Shown one piece after another: positions 43,602 through 56,091 of a stretch of DNA of 64,000 nucleotides; the first letter of the stretch is position 1, and each line of letters starts with the position of its first letter. Below the pieces are notes generated by a model that had not been told where the DNA came from, searched no databases, and worked only from the letters and a program-made list of their open reading frames with translations. Location: assembly GCA_027596075.1 (NCBI GenBank), contig JADGJC010000004.1, positions 271,562 through 335,561 of the forward strand, given 5' to 3'. Origin of the DNA: Rhizophlyctis rosea. Lineage: Eukaryota; Chytridiomycota; Chytridiomycetes; Rhizophlyctidales; Rhizophlyctidaceae. Both the position numbers and the translations under genes were made by a program.

Positions 43602-46386
43602 TCATGTTACCTCCCGCGACAACTGTTCCAACACCTCTTCAACCTCCCCCTCACCGACTCTCGCCCTCTCCAACCACTCCCTACCCTTCTCCTCATTCCT
43701 AACCAACCAAGTCCCTCTAACATACATCGCAGCAATCTTCCTGCAAGCCTCCGGATGCCCCCTCCTCGCCGCAATCCTAAAACTAGCAAACGCCTCCTCC
43801 ACATCCCCTTCCTTCTCCTTCTCCACTCCCTCCGCAAACATTGCATTCGCAGCCTCCTTCTCCGCATCTGTGATGCGATTGGCGTCGCTCTGCGCTGCAG
43901 CGACATCTGACGCGGGATCGAAGGCGACGTTGGTGACGGTTCGGCGACGAAGCGCGGTGGAACGACGGAGGCCGGTTCGGCCTGGTTCTTTTGGTGATTC
44001 GGCGGGTGGTTCGACTGTGGATTCGGCCATCCCTTCTTCTACTGCAGTTGGTCCTTCCACCTCCTCCAACGACTGTACCGACTCCTCCACAACAACCGCC
44101 CCATCCCCACCCCCTTCCACCTCACTCACAGGTTCCGCAACCGTAACACCATCCGTAACACGCCCCTCCTCCACCACGTCCCCACTCCCCGCCTCAGTCG
44201 GCGTAACACTCCTCACCGACGCAACTCCCGAATCAATCAACTTACTCTCCTCCCCCACCACCGTCGCCATACCCCCCATCGCAACCGCCAACTGCCCTCC
44301 CAACCCAGCAAACTCATCCGCCAACACAACCGTCTCCTCCTTCGGGAACGTGATAGGCGTCCACATGCTCCGAATAACAGCATCCAAAGGCCTAGCGCTA
44401 CCCTTCAAAAGATCTCTCGCCCGCACCAGCGTCCCATGCAACTTTCTCCAGTTTGTGACATCCCCGCTTGGTTCGTCCCACATTAACGCGACGGCTACGG
44501 AAACGGCACCGGCGGCGTCGGCTTCGGTTAGTGGTCCTGGATCTAGGGAGGGCGCGGAGGGGATTAGGGCTGCTTGTTCCATTACTAGACGGACACGCTC
44601 GCGGAGGAGATGACGTTGGCGTTGGTTTGAATCGGGGATGATGGATAGGGATGCGATTTCGGATTCCAGTTCTCGACAGCATTTGAGCCTGGTGATGATG
44701 TGTAAGCATATCACATAACGATAAAATTCAGTTCCATTCATTTGCATACCATGCAAGATCCATAGCGGCCTGTCGATGTGCATTGAACAAGATCCAGCTC
44801 CCCAGAGGTGCTTTTGGGGTAGGTCGAAATACGCTATTGAGATCCGCGACAAAGACTACATTGTTGGACACAGGGAAGGAGGCGGCATAACGTGTTTCCA
44901 AGGCTTTGTCCTGCACCAACGCCCCACTCGCTCCCACCGACTCGAGATGCCGTCGCAGAGCATCAAACAACTGCGATGCCACCACCGACGTCCCGAAATT
45001 GTTCGTCCTCCATACTGCAGCCATTTCCGGATGATGAGGCACCAACTGTGCGGCCGCCAAGCGCTTCTCCCGTTCCACCACCAAGTGTTTATGCAACTCG
45101 AATGCTTCCGGGAATCGAATCTTCACAATCCGTTCTGCTGACGATCGGTCTACTTCAAGTAAACGAATAACGCGGACGATTTGCAGTGGGTTGCCCGTGA
45201 AGTATGTTTGCCCACCCCTCGCTTCAATATACTCTGGCGCCGAAGGATCTCCATTGGTCCCTGACAATGCCAAAATCTCTTTGAAGCTGCAGCCCGAGAA
45301 AACACCCTCGTCTTCCAGCTTTGACGGAGGCAGTCGCGGCAACGCGTCTTCAGCACGGAGAACGCGCATGGCGAGTCCGTCCATCTTTCTGGCGGCATCG
45401 CCTGCTTGCCATTGTACCTCTGCCCTTGTTGATGTGAAGCAGAGATGGAGGAGAGCGGCTATGTCTTGCATGATGGATACGAGTTCGAGGAAGAGCGGGG
45501 AGTCGGCGGTAACAGGTTCGGACGATGGGGTTGGGGCAGGTGATGGGATAGTGGTGGGTTCTGGTGCAAGCGATTGAGGAGCGGCGGCATCTGTTGACAC
45601 GATGATGTATGGGGCGTCCAACCGGTCTGACTCGGGAGGTACGCTATCTTCAGCTGGTTTCGTCTCCCCACCCGCATTCTCTCCCGCTGGGGTTTCTTCT
45701 TCCGCCTTGACCATTTTCTCCTCACTCTGATTCTCCCCTTCCGGTTCATCCAATGACGTGCTCGTCCCATCCGGCCCAGAAGCGGCAAATCTTCCAGCCA
45801 AGTCAACAGCAGACATCAAAAATGTTCTACTACTCTTGGCTGCCCGTGGGAAGGCTAGATACGGGTTTGCTGGCAACGCCCACTCCTCCTTGCTCTCTTC
45901 ACTCAATCCCCCCAACCGCATTTTCCGCTTAGGATCCGGCTGTGGTCCATGCCGAACAACGTCCGCCAACCCATAGAGGCTTCGAACAAGAGGATCATAG
46001 CTGCCATCCAATCTGAAGCTTCTTATGGTGTCTTCCAAAATTCGCAACAGGGATGCTGCCGCTTCCACTTCTGGGTCGGGATGTTCATATTCTGCGATCA
46101 ATCCAACAGAAGGGTCATAAACAGGATCTTGCGCGGCGTTTTCCGCTTCGCGTTGGTCGACGGATTTGATGGACCGGGTGTCGGAATGATCGGAAAGAGC
46201 GGGGGAGAGCGGTGGCGTGTTCAAGTTGCTAGTGCTTGTTGAGGTTTGCAGAGGATGTAGGGGAAGAACGAAGGATGTAGGATTGGGCAAGTGACCTTGG
46301 ATGGACTTCCTCCAAGCATTCCACCGACCGTCTCCAGTCTGCAGCTTGCCGACTGGCGGCTTGCCGGAAGGGCCGGCGTTGGACAT
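43602..46386 (-). CDS. Large uncharacterised protein with C-terminal Sel1-like repeat
   Basis: Two exons (46386-44750 and 44688-43602; 61-nt intron that restores a Trp codon) encode 907 residues. No named family is recognised. The N-terminal ~300 residues are polar, with Pro/Ser/Glu-rich linkers and a helical block (AAASLLRILEDTIRSFRLDG). The central part, about residues 360-650, is helical and conserved-looking: FLELVSIMQDIAALLHLCF, then VIRLLEVDRSSAERIVKIRF and WILFNAHRQAAMDLAW. After an acidic linker, residues ~840-890 resemble a Sel1 repeat (EEAFASFRIAARRGHPEACRK ... AMYVRGTW), a protein-interaction helix pair. It shares a 520-bp divergent promoter region with TFB1. Confidence 0.75.
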
Positions 46387-46906
46387 TTAGCTTCACCCGA
46401 AACTCTTGGAGGGGAAAAGGTCAGCAAAACTGAAAGCAGGTAAAATGCCTGCCAGAAGGACGCAGGAAACGAAAGCGTCGGCTAAAAGTCGTTTGCAAGC
46501 AAGCACTATATACATACTTAAGAGGACCAAGCTCTTTACTTTTTAGATTCTTCCGTTGATTTTGACAGTTTTGTAGGAATTTCCGAGTAAATTTACCTTT
46601 GGATGCTCTTTGTTTGTTTACTAGAGGTCTTCCTCGTTTCGGGGAAGCAAGGACTCCAAGGAGGGAGGCAGCCTCAGGCAGCTGGGTGGCACAAGCCGCT
46701 CAGAAGGTGTGACTATGTGACGGTCACCAGTAAGATGGCGTGTCGCTGCCGCATGTGATATTTGTCACGAATGAAACTCACAACTTGCTGCGGATTTCCT
46801 GGCCAGCTGGTGTGAAGTTATGAACTGTGAAGTGTAAACCATTTTCCCACGCTATCATCCTTCACGCCTTTCACCCATCTGATAACGACTTTCACATTTA
46901 TAAAAC
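46387..46906. promoter_or_regulatory. Divergent promoter region upstream of TFB1
   Basis: 520 bp between two start codons. TTTATAAAA ends 2 nt before the TFB1 ATG, too close to act as a normal TATA box for that start. Confidence 0.4.
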
Positions 46907-49253
46907 ATGAGTGGGAACGGGGGTCCTTTCAACGTCATTCTGAATAAAGTGGACGGTCATCTATCGCTGCAGGAGAAATACCTATCATGGCAACCTGTTG
47001 AGCGCCAACGCGCACCATCGCTCACCATACCATATCGCGCCGTGACGGGTTGGTCCATAACAGGGCTGTAGATCTTGCCGGCATCAGACTTTTGACCCTA
47101 CTTCAGGACAGGCTCGCAACAAAAACCCAGCCAAACCGCAGTTGAAAGTAAAGGTTGCCGCTCAAAAATCGACGCCGGAATCTGACTACCTCTTTCAATT
47201 TGCATCTGTCGAAGAACGCACAGTGGTGGAAAACGTTCTGAGTAAATATACCACCTCAAATGGTTCTTCAACCCCTGTGGGAACCCCTGTAGGAGCAGGG
47301 GCAACGGCACAAGCTCCACGGACGCCAAAAGCCGCAACTCCAACCAATTCGTCGACAGCGATTTCAACTCCCAGTGGACTCAAGAATGCAGTGCTGAGGA
47401 AATACCCAGAAGTCGCAGAGAAACATCGATTATTGGTGAAATCTGGCCTAATAACGGAGGAGGATTTCTGGAATCAGCGAAAGGTATGAATGCCCTCACA
47501 CTGAACAAAGGCCGCTCATGCCCTTCAATGCTCCACATTCAAATTACGCAGCATCTGCTTGTGGCGCAAAGAAGTGAACTGCAACAGCAAAAAGGCTTCC
47601 CTTCGGCATCCTTTGCTGACCTGAAACCAGTGAATGATGACGCTAATGTCAGATATTCGCTGACCACAGACCTGATGAAGTCTATATTGGCCCAACACCC
47701 AGCAGGCAAGTGCTCATGGTCAGACAAAAGTTCGCACGTCTGACACCTGGATCTATGATATTTGATAGTCCAAAGGGCATACAACGACAGGGTGAAAAAC
47801 AAGGGAATGAGTGAGGGCGAGTTTTGGACTCAGTACGTCAAGTCCAGCTACTTCTTGCGGACAAAAGGCGAGATGGGGGCAAATGGCAACGACCTTATCC
47901 AGCCCTACATCGACGAAGATGCAGATGGTATGCGTGAATCAATCGAGTTGTGAAATCCTCTATTCTTGCTCATGTGATGTTTTTTAGACTATGAGATTCA
48001 CCCGAAACGTGTCAACCTGGGCACTCAGGACCGCCTGGTTGACTTGAATACCACTGCCGAAGACCATTTAGAGGTTGGATTGAGCACTCGCAGAATTTGA
48101 GGTAGCACCACTAACATCATGTTAGACCGGAAACAGACCAGATCCGACAATGAAACCTGGCAGTTACAGAGATTATCTACAGCTGCTACGACGATATAAT
48201 CGCCACTCAGAAATGGTGGTCAAAGCTGGCAGGTAGATGAACCCAGGAAACCGCAAATCAGACAAGGTCGACTGACTGGAAATGCAGTCAAAGCGCACCA
48301 ACTACAGCCGATCGCGCAGATACATCCTTCCTCAAGGTATATCGTGTCCCTCGGCTTGTAACGGGCTCGAATCATCTCAGGCTAACAACTCCGCGAATGT
48401 CTGTAGCAAACCGAAATCACGGATTTGAAGCAAGCAGAAGATGGCGCACAGGTCCCTCTTGTCATCAGTGATCCTACACGCTACTTTGAAGCTCAGGCGT
48501 CGGTGGAATCATCGGCAGAACTACGGCCAAATGATCGGGATGCACAGGTGGGGAATGGGCTTTTTTCGTGGCAAGGACATTGTGAGCAGGGCATAGTCTC
48601 AGAATCTCTTTATATCTGCTACATTTGCTACAGTACTTCCGCTCGTCTGTGCAAAAGTGGAAGCCCGACCTTCCCAAGGTGAGGGCAGGCGGTTTCGTTC
48701 GATTCTGTACAACTGAAGCGAATACGCCGGCTTATGCGACAATTCCAAATGCGCACAGATGAAGGTGGACAAGTCACGGTCCGATCGCATATTGTCTTCG
48801 CTGAACGAGGCATCTCGGAAACGAAAGTTGGACAATCGATCAATGCAAGGTATCGAATTGAATAATTCTGCCATTTGATTTGGTTCTTCCTGGTTCGCCT
48901 TTTGGAGTTCACTGAGATAGGTCCTTCACAGATGGTCGGCCTTTGGAGGGCAAAGATGAGGTGCTGCAAGTCCACGCGCTGATAACGGAACTCCTTCGTC
49001 GATTCTGGGTCGCCAAGACAAAGACTTCTCGGTCGGCCCAAAGAAGGGATGAATGTCAACAGATTGTGCGGGATTTGGAGTCCCATATGAGGAAGGCGGC
49101 GGCTAACGACAAGGTATCATATGATGGGAATGAGGTTTTTTGGGAATGTAATTTGAAGGTTGTCCTGATCGTCAACATATACAGCTGCTTGGTCCTTTGC
49201 GAGAATCGACGGAAGCTGCTCTCAAAATATATGAGAAAGAAAGGCGGCATTGA
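46907..49253 (+). CDS. TFB1: TFIIH core subunit p62/TFB1
   Basis: Twelve exons: 46907-47048, 47107-47483, 47552-47705, 47769-47927, 47988-48073, 48126-48232, 48288-48336, 48407-48547, 48634-48678, 48759-48849, 48932-49113 and 49185-49253. They encode 533 residues. It is a structural subunit of the transcription/DNA-repair factor TFIIH. The PH-like N-terminus contains KVDGHLSLQEKYLSW, IPYRAVTG and SDYLFQFASVEER. Two BSD domains follow (GLITEEDFWNQRK; MSEGEFWTQYVKSSYFLR), then KRVNLGTQDRLVDLN and RRYNRHSEMVV. The last helical region ends in a coil (STEAALKIYEKERRH). The third intron (47706-47768) is GC-AG. Length is between human p62 and yeast Tfb1. Confidence 0.92.
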
Positions 49254-51353
49254 GTTGGAGGGTGGAGGTATTTGAAATATGTATAAAACGGCGCCGTATG
49301 CACTTGTATATGAGCAATTCTGATGTGTGGGAACAGCATGCTTTGCCATCCCCACACCTAGTCCATCATGATCACTCTAATCCAACAATTGTCATTATTT
49401 GTAGTATCATTTGATACCACGCTCTGCAATAACTCACTGTCGTATTTGCATGAGCTTGAAGAGAGACGCTGCACTAAGAGCTTGAAGGGGTTTTCACCTC
49501 CTTTTCCAACAAACTTGAATGAGAGTGGGGATGTTGAATTTGTACAACTGGTATTATTTGAAGGGCACAGCTTATGCAGATCAAGCGGATTGTATTGAGA
49601 GTGTGGAAGCCTTTGATATTGAACCACTCACCTTCGACCTTGGGTTGGGGCATTTTCGCACGGGCACAGACATCAAAAACCCATCAACCTGTTCATGACC
49701 CCTGCGTCGAATGTCAATTGTTTTTATGAATTTCTGATGTCGACGTGGAACGCAGGAACAAGTGGCAGAAGAGTGAATGCAAATTCTACCAACCGACAGG
49801 TGAATCCAATCCCATAAGTCCTCCCAGCAGGCCTCTCCCGCTCGGCTGCAAAAGCTATTCTTCTTACAAAGGCAATTCATGGAGGTAAACTAGGTAAGAT
49901 CAAGGTCCCAATTTTGAACCACCCGCGAGCCCCCAAATTCGAAACGCAAGAAAACGCGACTGTTGTGGGTCCGAATGATTCGAATTTGGTCCCTGCTTCA
50001 GAATCGGGTCCTTGACCTTGGTCCCAACCCATTCTGAAACCATCAAATTCAAATCTGTGTTGATTTCCGTTTTGATTTTTTTCTTTGGTTTTCTTCTTTA
50101 TTTTTATAGGTTTTTCAACCGCAGCCCACGGTAGTGTGAAGAGAGCCCAATCAGTGCCATCCCCTGTCAGCAAGCACACAAACAGGGACAGCGAATTCCA
50201 AAAATAAGATTGATAACAATACCAACAATGTTGGCAAATTCAGTTATCAGACTGAATAGAACAGATACTACACTTGCCAATAGGCTTGAGAGGATTGTAA
50301 AGAAAGGCAAGGGGAGCAGGGGTGGGGGGTGGTATTTGTAGAGTTTTGGGAGGGAGCGAAAGGAAAATCTTCGGAAGTTGCTGAGTATTTTTGCGCAGTC
50401 GGGGAGTCGAACCGGGGTTGTTGGGGTCAGCAAGCCACGGGTCATATGAGATGGGTGTGTTGGCTTACGTAAGCTTTGTCGTATTTTTACGGAAAATCGT
50501 CGGCTGAAGTAGCTCGGGAGGATTACGATGGGATGTCAAAGGGATGGAAAGCAGTCAATCTGAGGAACCCGAAAGTGCGTTTGTTGAGTGCATGAGGGTG
50601 ATTGCAATTGCCATGACGAAATGGTGTCAATGGGTCAGGCAGACTAATATCCTCTACTAAAGAGTCCAAACAAGGGAAATTACACACTGTGTATTGGTAT
50701 GCGCTACGTCAGCAAGTCAGCACGATGTCGAGAGACGTCCTTAAGTCATCGCGGCGCTCGTAGTGTTTGCTGTCATGCACCAACTCAGATATCGGAAACG
50801 ATGAAGACAACTGAATGCAGGAAGGATGAGATGATTCTCAAAACGTTTGTTTTGGGAGGACCGCTTTGGACATTTGCTGGCGCTTCAAGGATATCTTGCT
50901 GTCATTCCGCACCTGTTCTGAATGGGGCAGCTGCTTTCACTTGCTGCTGTCATTGCACAGGTTAAGTCTCGGGCGCGAATCCTGACCGTCCCGGGAACCG
51001 AACAATAACAGTGGATCGGAGGAAGTTGCATATGACACATGAAGACCATGCCGTCGTAAGGACTTCTTGAACTCACTCCAGATTGGTTAAGGATATTCTA
51101 CTCATCCTTTCGGATTCTGAAGCCCCTGAATGCCATCGGACTGTCTGTTCCACAGTTTCTCCAGTCGGTTGTCCGACATTCGAACGCCGTTGTGTTCAAC
51201 CCGAGCTCCGACCGCCGCCATCCGGCTCCGACTTACCGGATTTCAGTTTCAAACCCCATCACTGCACCGCGGCGTCCCAGTCACAAACCCCAAAACTACA
51301 AATATTGGCAACTCCCATCCATTCCTGCATCTCTCCATCCTCCTCAATATACC
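49254..51353. other. Long intergenic region
   Basis: 2.1 kb with no supported gene. A minus-strand open stretch at 50167-50445 would encode 92 residues with one hydrophobic helix but has no family similarity. No tRNA was confirmed. Confidence 0.4.
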
Positions 51354-52478
51354 ATGACAAACCCTCTCCACCACTTTTACGAACACATAACCCACCTACT
51401 TCCCCATCAACAATCAACACCAAACGAAAAGATGGGCGACCGCAACCCTCAAGCATGGTCCGACAACGCTCCGATTTACGAAAAATCCACCCACAAAATC
51501 ACCAGCAAGTTCGCTTATGCCGCTCTCGAGATCACGGGCATTCTGCCTGCGTCAAAGCATGAGCAGAAGATTCGCATTTTGGATACTGCTACAGGTAAAT
51601 CAAAGACTGTTGCCAAGTAGAATGGTGGGCATATACTGATGAGTACTTTACATCCAGGGACCGGCAATCTACCTCTGAAGGTTGCTGAAGCTTACACCGC
51701 CGCGGGTCTGGCTGACCAGGTCGAAGTCGAAGCCAGTGATTTCGCACCCGGCATGATCGAGATTCTGAACCAGCGGGTGAAGGAGAACGGGTACGAAAAA
51801 ATAATCAAGGCGGAAGTTGCAGATGCTCAAGTATGTCATTTTTCAAATACTGAGACCTCTGTCGACTCCCCAATGCTGACCTTCAAATCACCGCCTGGCT
51901 GAATTTACAGACATTGAGCAACCCTGACGAAGCCTTCACCCACGCATTCATGATCTTTGGCATCTTCTTCCTCCCCGACCCCATGAAGGGACTGCGGGAA
52001 CTCCACCGGTCCCTAGTTCCAGGCGGCAAAGCCACTCTCACATCATGGGGTGCAACAGACATGATGCGCCTTTCCAAGGAAGTGATGCACCGTCTCAACC
52101 CAGGCGGAACCGTCGAGCTTGGCGGGAGCTACGGTGTGGATTGGTCCTCCCCCAACTACATCGGTTCATTAGTGGAAGAAGCTGGGTTCAAATCATACGA
52201 GGCTCATGACCCCATCGAGTGGTCAGTCACCATCGAGAATCATCAGGAGCTGTTGAACTTGATTATGGAGAATCCGGGTATTGCGGAGAGGTTTGCTGGG
52301 AAGGAGGAGGTGAAGAAGAAGTGGGCTGAGGTGATGATACAGGTGATGCAGGTAAGCACTGAGAACGCAGAAGTCAGGCAAACGCAGGTTCACTGATTAT
52401 TGCTTTTTCCAGGAATGGTGGCCGGTAGAACCTTTCCAACTTAACATGCCCGGACTTGCGGTAGTAGCGACCAAATAG
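51354..52478 (+). CDS. Class I SAM-dependent methyltransferase
   Basis: Four exons (51354-51594, 51658-51830, 51911-52351, 52413-52478) encode 306 residues; starting at the second ATG (51432, MGDRNPQAW) would give 280. Motif I reads ILDTATGTGNLPLKVAE, followed by the acidic SAM-ribose strand VEVEASDFAPGM and the motif-III-like RSLVPGGKATLTSWG, as in UbiE/Coq5-type and small-molecule methyltransferases. It is more like Williams-Beuren-type fungal methyltransferases than RNA enzymes. The substrate is unknown. Introns are canonical. Confidence 0.87.
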
Positions 52479-52599
52479 AATGTCTGTCCTGGGCATCTTC
52501 AATTGGTCTCAGCTCTGTATAGGCGTTGATCGATATTTGTCTATCGTGTAAAACCCACTATTATGTGCAATAAATCTATCAACATCTTTCGATGTATGT

Positions 52600-53842
52600 T
52601 CACCCGCTCACTCTCAATCGATCACGAACAAAGCTGGTGCGTATTGGGGATGTGGGAGTAGTGGAGCTATCTGTATTCGTTTCCGTAGATGAAGATGTTG
52701 GTGGGGTTGCCGCATCTGGTGCTCCTGCCAACTTCGCAATTTGATCCGCAACCCAATTGGCGTCAGTAAGGACTGACAGGTCTTCGGTACCCTTCTTGTG
52801 CACTTCCCATACTGGTGGTTTGGGTATTCTCTGTGCTATGTTGTTTAGTGATGTTGCGCCGCGAGATAGTTGTTTGTTTACTCCAGGTAAACAATACGGC
52901 TGTCCATTTCCATCTCACCTGTCGCACAAGCGAATACGGGCATTCCCTGGCGATGTACTCTCGAATAACGGACGATTGCCCGAATCGATGATATAAGCGC
53001 GTATCATGGATTCTGAATAGTACATCATCGACTCGGAGGAAGAAGCGAAGCAGTATTAGGAAGCACGAAGGCATTACGCGCTGAGGAGATGCGATCAGAT
53101 TTATCCAAGGATGGCATGGCCTCGCAAATGCTAGAAGACTACGATGCGCACCACACGAGCATTCAAAATGGCAGTTCCGTTGTCAGCCAATTCATCTTCG
53201 TACAAATCCAATTCTTCATAAAACAAAATGGGCTCTTGTTGTTTGAGGTGTGTTAGGTCGATCTCTTCTTCGTCTGTTGGCGCAAAATCTGGTAATGGAT
53301 GCTGTGCGCCGGCATCATCGTCATGGGAGAGGGTCGTGCCTTTGTAGTCGGTGGTGTACGTCCAGTCGTATGGTTTTATTATGTCTTTGATGGTAGTATG
53401 TGCTGCTGCACTGATTCAGACCAACCTTCGATCAGTACAAACAAGAGTTGTGGTGCAGTTTGGGCTATGTGGCGTATCCCTCACCTTTTCTTCGTCCAGT
53501 GCTCCGAATACGCAACCTTTATTCCCTCCGCAGCCGTTGCACTGGCGTCCACTCGTTGAAGGGCAGGTATGGCTTTGAAGCTTATACCGGCACCAGAGCG
53601 GTGATATACTGTCAGGTGATTATTCCCGAAAAGCATTTCCGGTGCTGGAACTGGCAAAAGTTTTGCTGCTCTGAGAACCAGAAATAGAGTGAGATATTTC
53701 ACCCTGAAAATAAATGAACCGGCTCAACATACTCATCGAGCTCGGGTGCGTTGCATATGGGTGCTTTGCGAATGGTAATGGTCCAGTCACCAATGCTTAT
53801 TCCCCGGTTGGGACCGTCTGATATGAGCTTGTGTGTAGCCAT
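52600..53842 (-). CDS. TIP41: TIP41/TIPRL, regulator of PP2A-family phosphatases
   Basis: Five exons (53842-53733, 53670-53485, 53410-53152, 53080-52919, 52830-52600) encode 315 residues. TIP41 binds PP2A-type catalytic subunits and TAP42 and acts in TOR signalling. Conserved segments in order: GDWTITIRKAPICNAPELDE, then PEMLFGNNHLTVYHRSG, IKPYDWTYTTDYKGT, ILFYEELDLYEDELADNG, RVMPSCFLILLRFFLRVDD and RIHDTRLYH. All align with human TIPRL. A Ser/Thr-rich tail of ~40 residues is extra. The start is 234 bp from that of a divergent Nudix gene. Confidence 0.93.
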
Positions 53843-54076
53843 TGTGCGCGTTGTCAACGGGATCAAACTAAGTAATAGATTACTATGAGCTTGCTGAGAT
53901 GTCCTGTCGGAATAAACAGAAGATTGGGAAAGGAGAATGTGTGGGAAGCAGGGTGGGAAAGGCACGGAACGAGGAGGATGCGTCAGGCTTGCTCACGCGT
54001 CAACTCAACGCGTCAAACTTCTTGCCATGCTTTCTGCCATCTTAATCCTCACCATAATTTTGCACTCATCTACACT
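53843..54076. promoter_or_regulatory. Bidirectional promoter, TIP41 / Nudix gene
   Basis: 234 bp between two divergent ATGs; no TATA box recognised. Confidence 0.5.
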
Positions 54077-54768
54077 ATGCCGGAGTCGACCGAAGTGACG
54101 TACCAACCACTAAATAGCAGCGAGTCTTCGATGTCCCACACGACAGAGAGCATCGCTCCTTCCGCCCTCGCTGCATCCCCACCACCCCAAGTTCGCGTCG
54201 GTCTCGCAGTCTTCGCCGTCCGGCGCAGAGACGGGCAAGTGCTTGTGGGGAAGCGGAAAGTTAGTCACGGGGCAGGTAAGGAGAAAGCCTCGAATGGCAA
54301 ACAACTACTTGCTCAACCCCGTCTGATTAACGTTCAGTCTTGTCCCTTAGGCACGTACCAACTTCCCGGAGGCCATCTTGACTACCTCGAGTCTTTCGAA
54401 GCGTGTGCTGCTCGCGAATGTCTGGAAGAAACCGGTCTTACACTGGATCCACAATCCATACACTTCCTGACTGCCACCAATGACCCGATGCCGCCAGAAG
54501 GCAAGCACTACGTTACAATATTCATGCGAGGAGAGGTCAAAGATGAGGAACCTGTGCCCCAGGTACAGCTCATTCTGTGGGTTTTCGGTCGACCGAGTCA
54601 GACCCATTAAACATGTCGTCGCAGGTTCTCGAACCGGAAAAGTGCGAATTCTGGCGTTTCACATCCTTTGAAGATCTAACAACGTTAAAGCCGTTGTTCA
54701 AACCCCTTACAAGTCTGATTCAAAGTAGACCGGACTTTCATCCTCTTACTTGGAGTTGTCAAGCCTGA
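54077..54768 (+). CDS. Nudix hydrolase (NUDT15/MTH2-like)
   Basis: Three exons (54077-54275, 54351-54562, 54625-54768) encode 184 residues. The Nudix box is complete: G-HLDYL-E-SFEACAA-REC-L-EE-TGL, fitting GX5EX7REUXEEXGU, so the Mg2+-binding Glu residues are present. The preceding RVGLAVFAVRRRDGQVLVGKRK and GTYQLPGGHLD match nucleotide-triphosphate-cleaning enzymes of the NUDT15 type. The first ~40 residues are a Ser-rich, unstructured extension. Likely cytosolic or nuclear nucleotide pool sanitation; the exact substrate is inferred from family. Confidence 0.9.
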
Positions 54769-54890
54769 ACAATGTGATGAAAGTCAGTTTAAGCACATAC
54801 TGTTGCAAGAACAGTTCTCTCTCACTGTTCTTGTTGGATGAGAAACCTGTCAGGGAATCATCATTGATTTGCACGACCAGTCTTATATTC

Positions 54891-56091
54891 CTAGTTCACT
54901 GCAACGCCATCTACATAAAACTGTATATCAGGCCCGTCTTGACTGATCTGCTCCCGTCCCCGTTCCCTTTCTTCTTTGATCCCTCCTTCCGCCTCCTCTC
55001 CTTCCTCCTCTCCTTCCTCCTCCGCTTCCTCCTCCCCTCCCTCCATTTCCCGCTTCATCGCCTTCAAACGCCTATGTAGGTCCTTATCAAATCTCACATA
55101 CTCCACGACTGTGAACCATATTGGCAGTTTCCCCTTTTGCAAAGCCTTCAGGACATCCTTCTCTCCTGCATCAGCCGGCAAACCCGCAGCAACCTTCCTC
55201 TCAATCCCCCAAGCTTTTTCAGTAAGACATTTTACCCAAAGTTTATGGATCCGATCCGGAAGCATCAGCACCTGCTGCCAGGTAATCTCTGCCCTCTCGC
55301 CCGACCGGTAGATGCCGCAGTAGATAGATTTGAACTGGGACTTGTGTGCTGTTAGGTTGGTGAAGACGTGAAATTCTGCATCCGTTTGCTGATTGTTTGC
55401 AAGTAGGTCCGTTTCGATGTCGTGCGTGATGAGTCCGTGCTGTCCAGGCCCAGCGGGAAGGTTCTCTTGAAATTTCTATTATTGGTGACAGTTAAATTAT
55501 GGTCAGCATACTCTGTTTACCCAATATTGACTCACGGAATTTGCTTTGAAATATAAGCGGCCATCAGTTCCGCGCACACATGCACACATTGTATTGCGCC
55601 CAAGGACCTTTTGAAGGACATCTTTGCTGAATCGCTCCTGGCTTCCTACGTCCGTTTCCTCCTCCTTCAGCTTCTTCCGAATCTCCTCAAAATCAATCTT
55701 CCCACGCCCATCTTCTTGTTTGATTTGAACATGAAACAACTCGACAGTTTCTTCGCGTTTGATGGGACCAACAGTCTCTTCTCGCACAACGGACCCGACT
55801 GCTTCTTCTCGTATGCTGGAGCTTCAAGATCGTCTTTGGCGTTTCATTGGAGGATCGTTGATATCTATGGAGCAGGAAGCGATAAGTCCTATCGAATTGG
55901 CAAGCATATGTCGCAGCTAAGCATCTTCCCATACCCTCCAATTTAACCTCTGGTTCACCAGGGATTCGTCGGTTGGTGCGCGGTGTAGCGATGGTTGTCT
56001 CTCCTTCAGTAGGCACTTCGCCGTCAACGTCCTCTACTTTGACTTTCACCATCTTTCTTTTGGGGCCCCTCGGTGGTGGACTCATAGTCAT
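54891..56091 (-). CDS. Uncharacterised fungal protein with four sumoylation-type motifs (possible DUF6697 relative)
   Basis: Three exons (56091-55935, 55798-55536, 55475-54891) encode 334 residues. The first ~85 residues hold VKVE (17-20), VKLE (49-52), IKRE (65-68) and IKQE (78-81), all psi-K-x-E. The domain that follows has MCACVRGTDGRLYF, then PAGPGQHGLI, FKSIYCGIYRSGE and ITWQQVLMLPDRIHKLWVK. The GPGxxGL and cysteine/tyrosine-rich core recall DUF6697, a family of unknown function in fungi, but this is tentative. The tail is a Glu-rich coil. The exon 1/2 junction was chosen by phase and is the least certain; an upstream exon cannot be excluded. Its 3' end converges on the Nudix gene with 122 bp between. 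Confidence 0.65.

Noticed and set aside
48092..48125. Possible extra exon in TFB1
   Set aside because: The segment contains stops and a branch site just before the exon acceptor; it is intron.
50167..50445. Open frame of 92 residues with one hydrophobic helix
   Set aside because: No family similarity, no intron or TATA support, and biased composition; kept only as a remark.
50380..50460. Minus-strand GGTTCGACTCC resembling a tRNA T-arm
   Set aside because: The flanking bases cannot form a 5-bp T-stem and no acceptor or D-arm is found.
52831..52918. Coding-like stretch (GVNKQLSRGATSLNN) before the last TIP41 exon
   Set aside because: No acceptor allows it in phase except with an intron under 30 nt; an 88-nt intron with a CTAAA branch site fits better.
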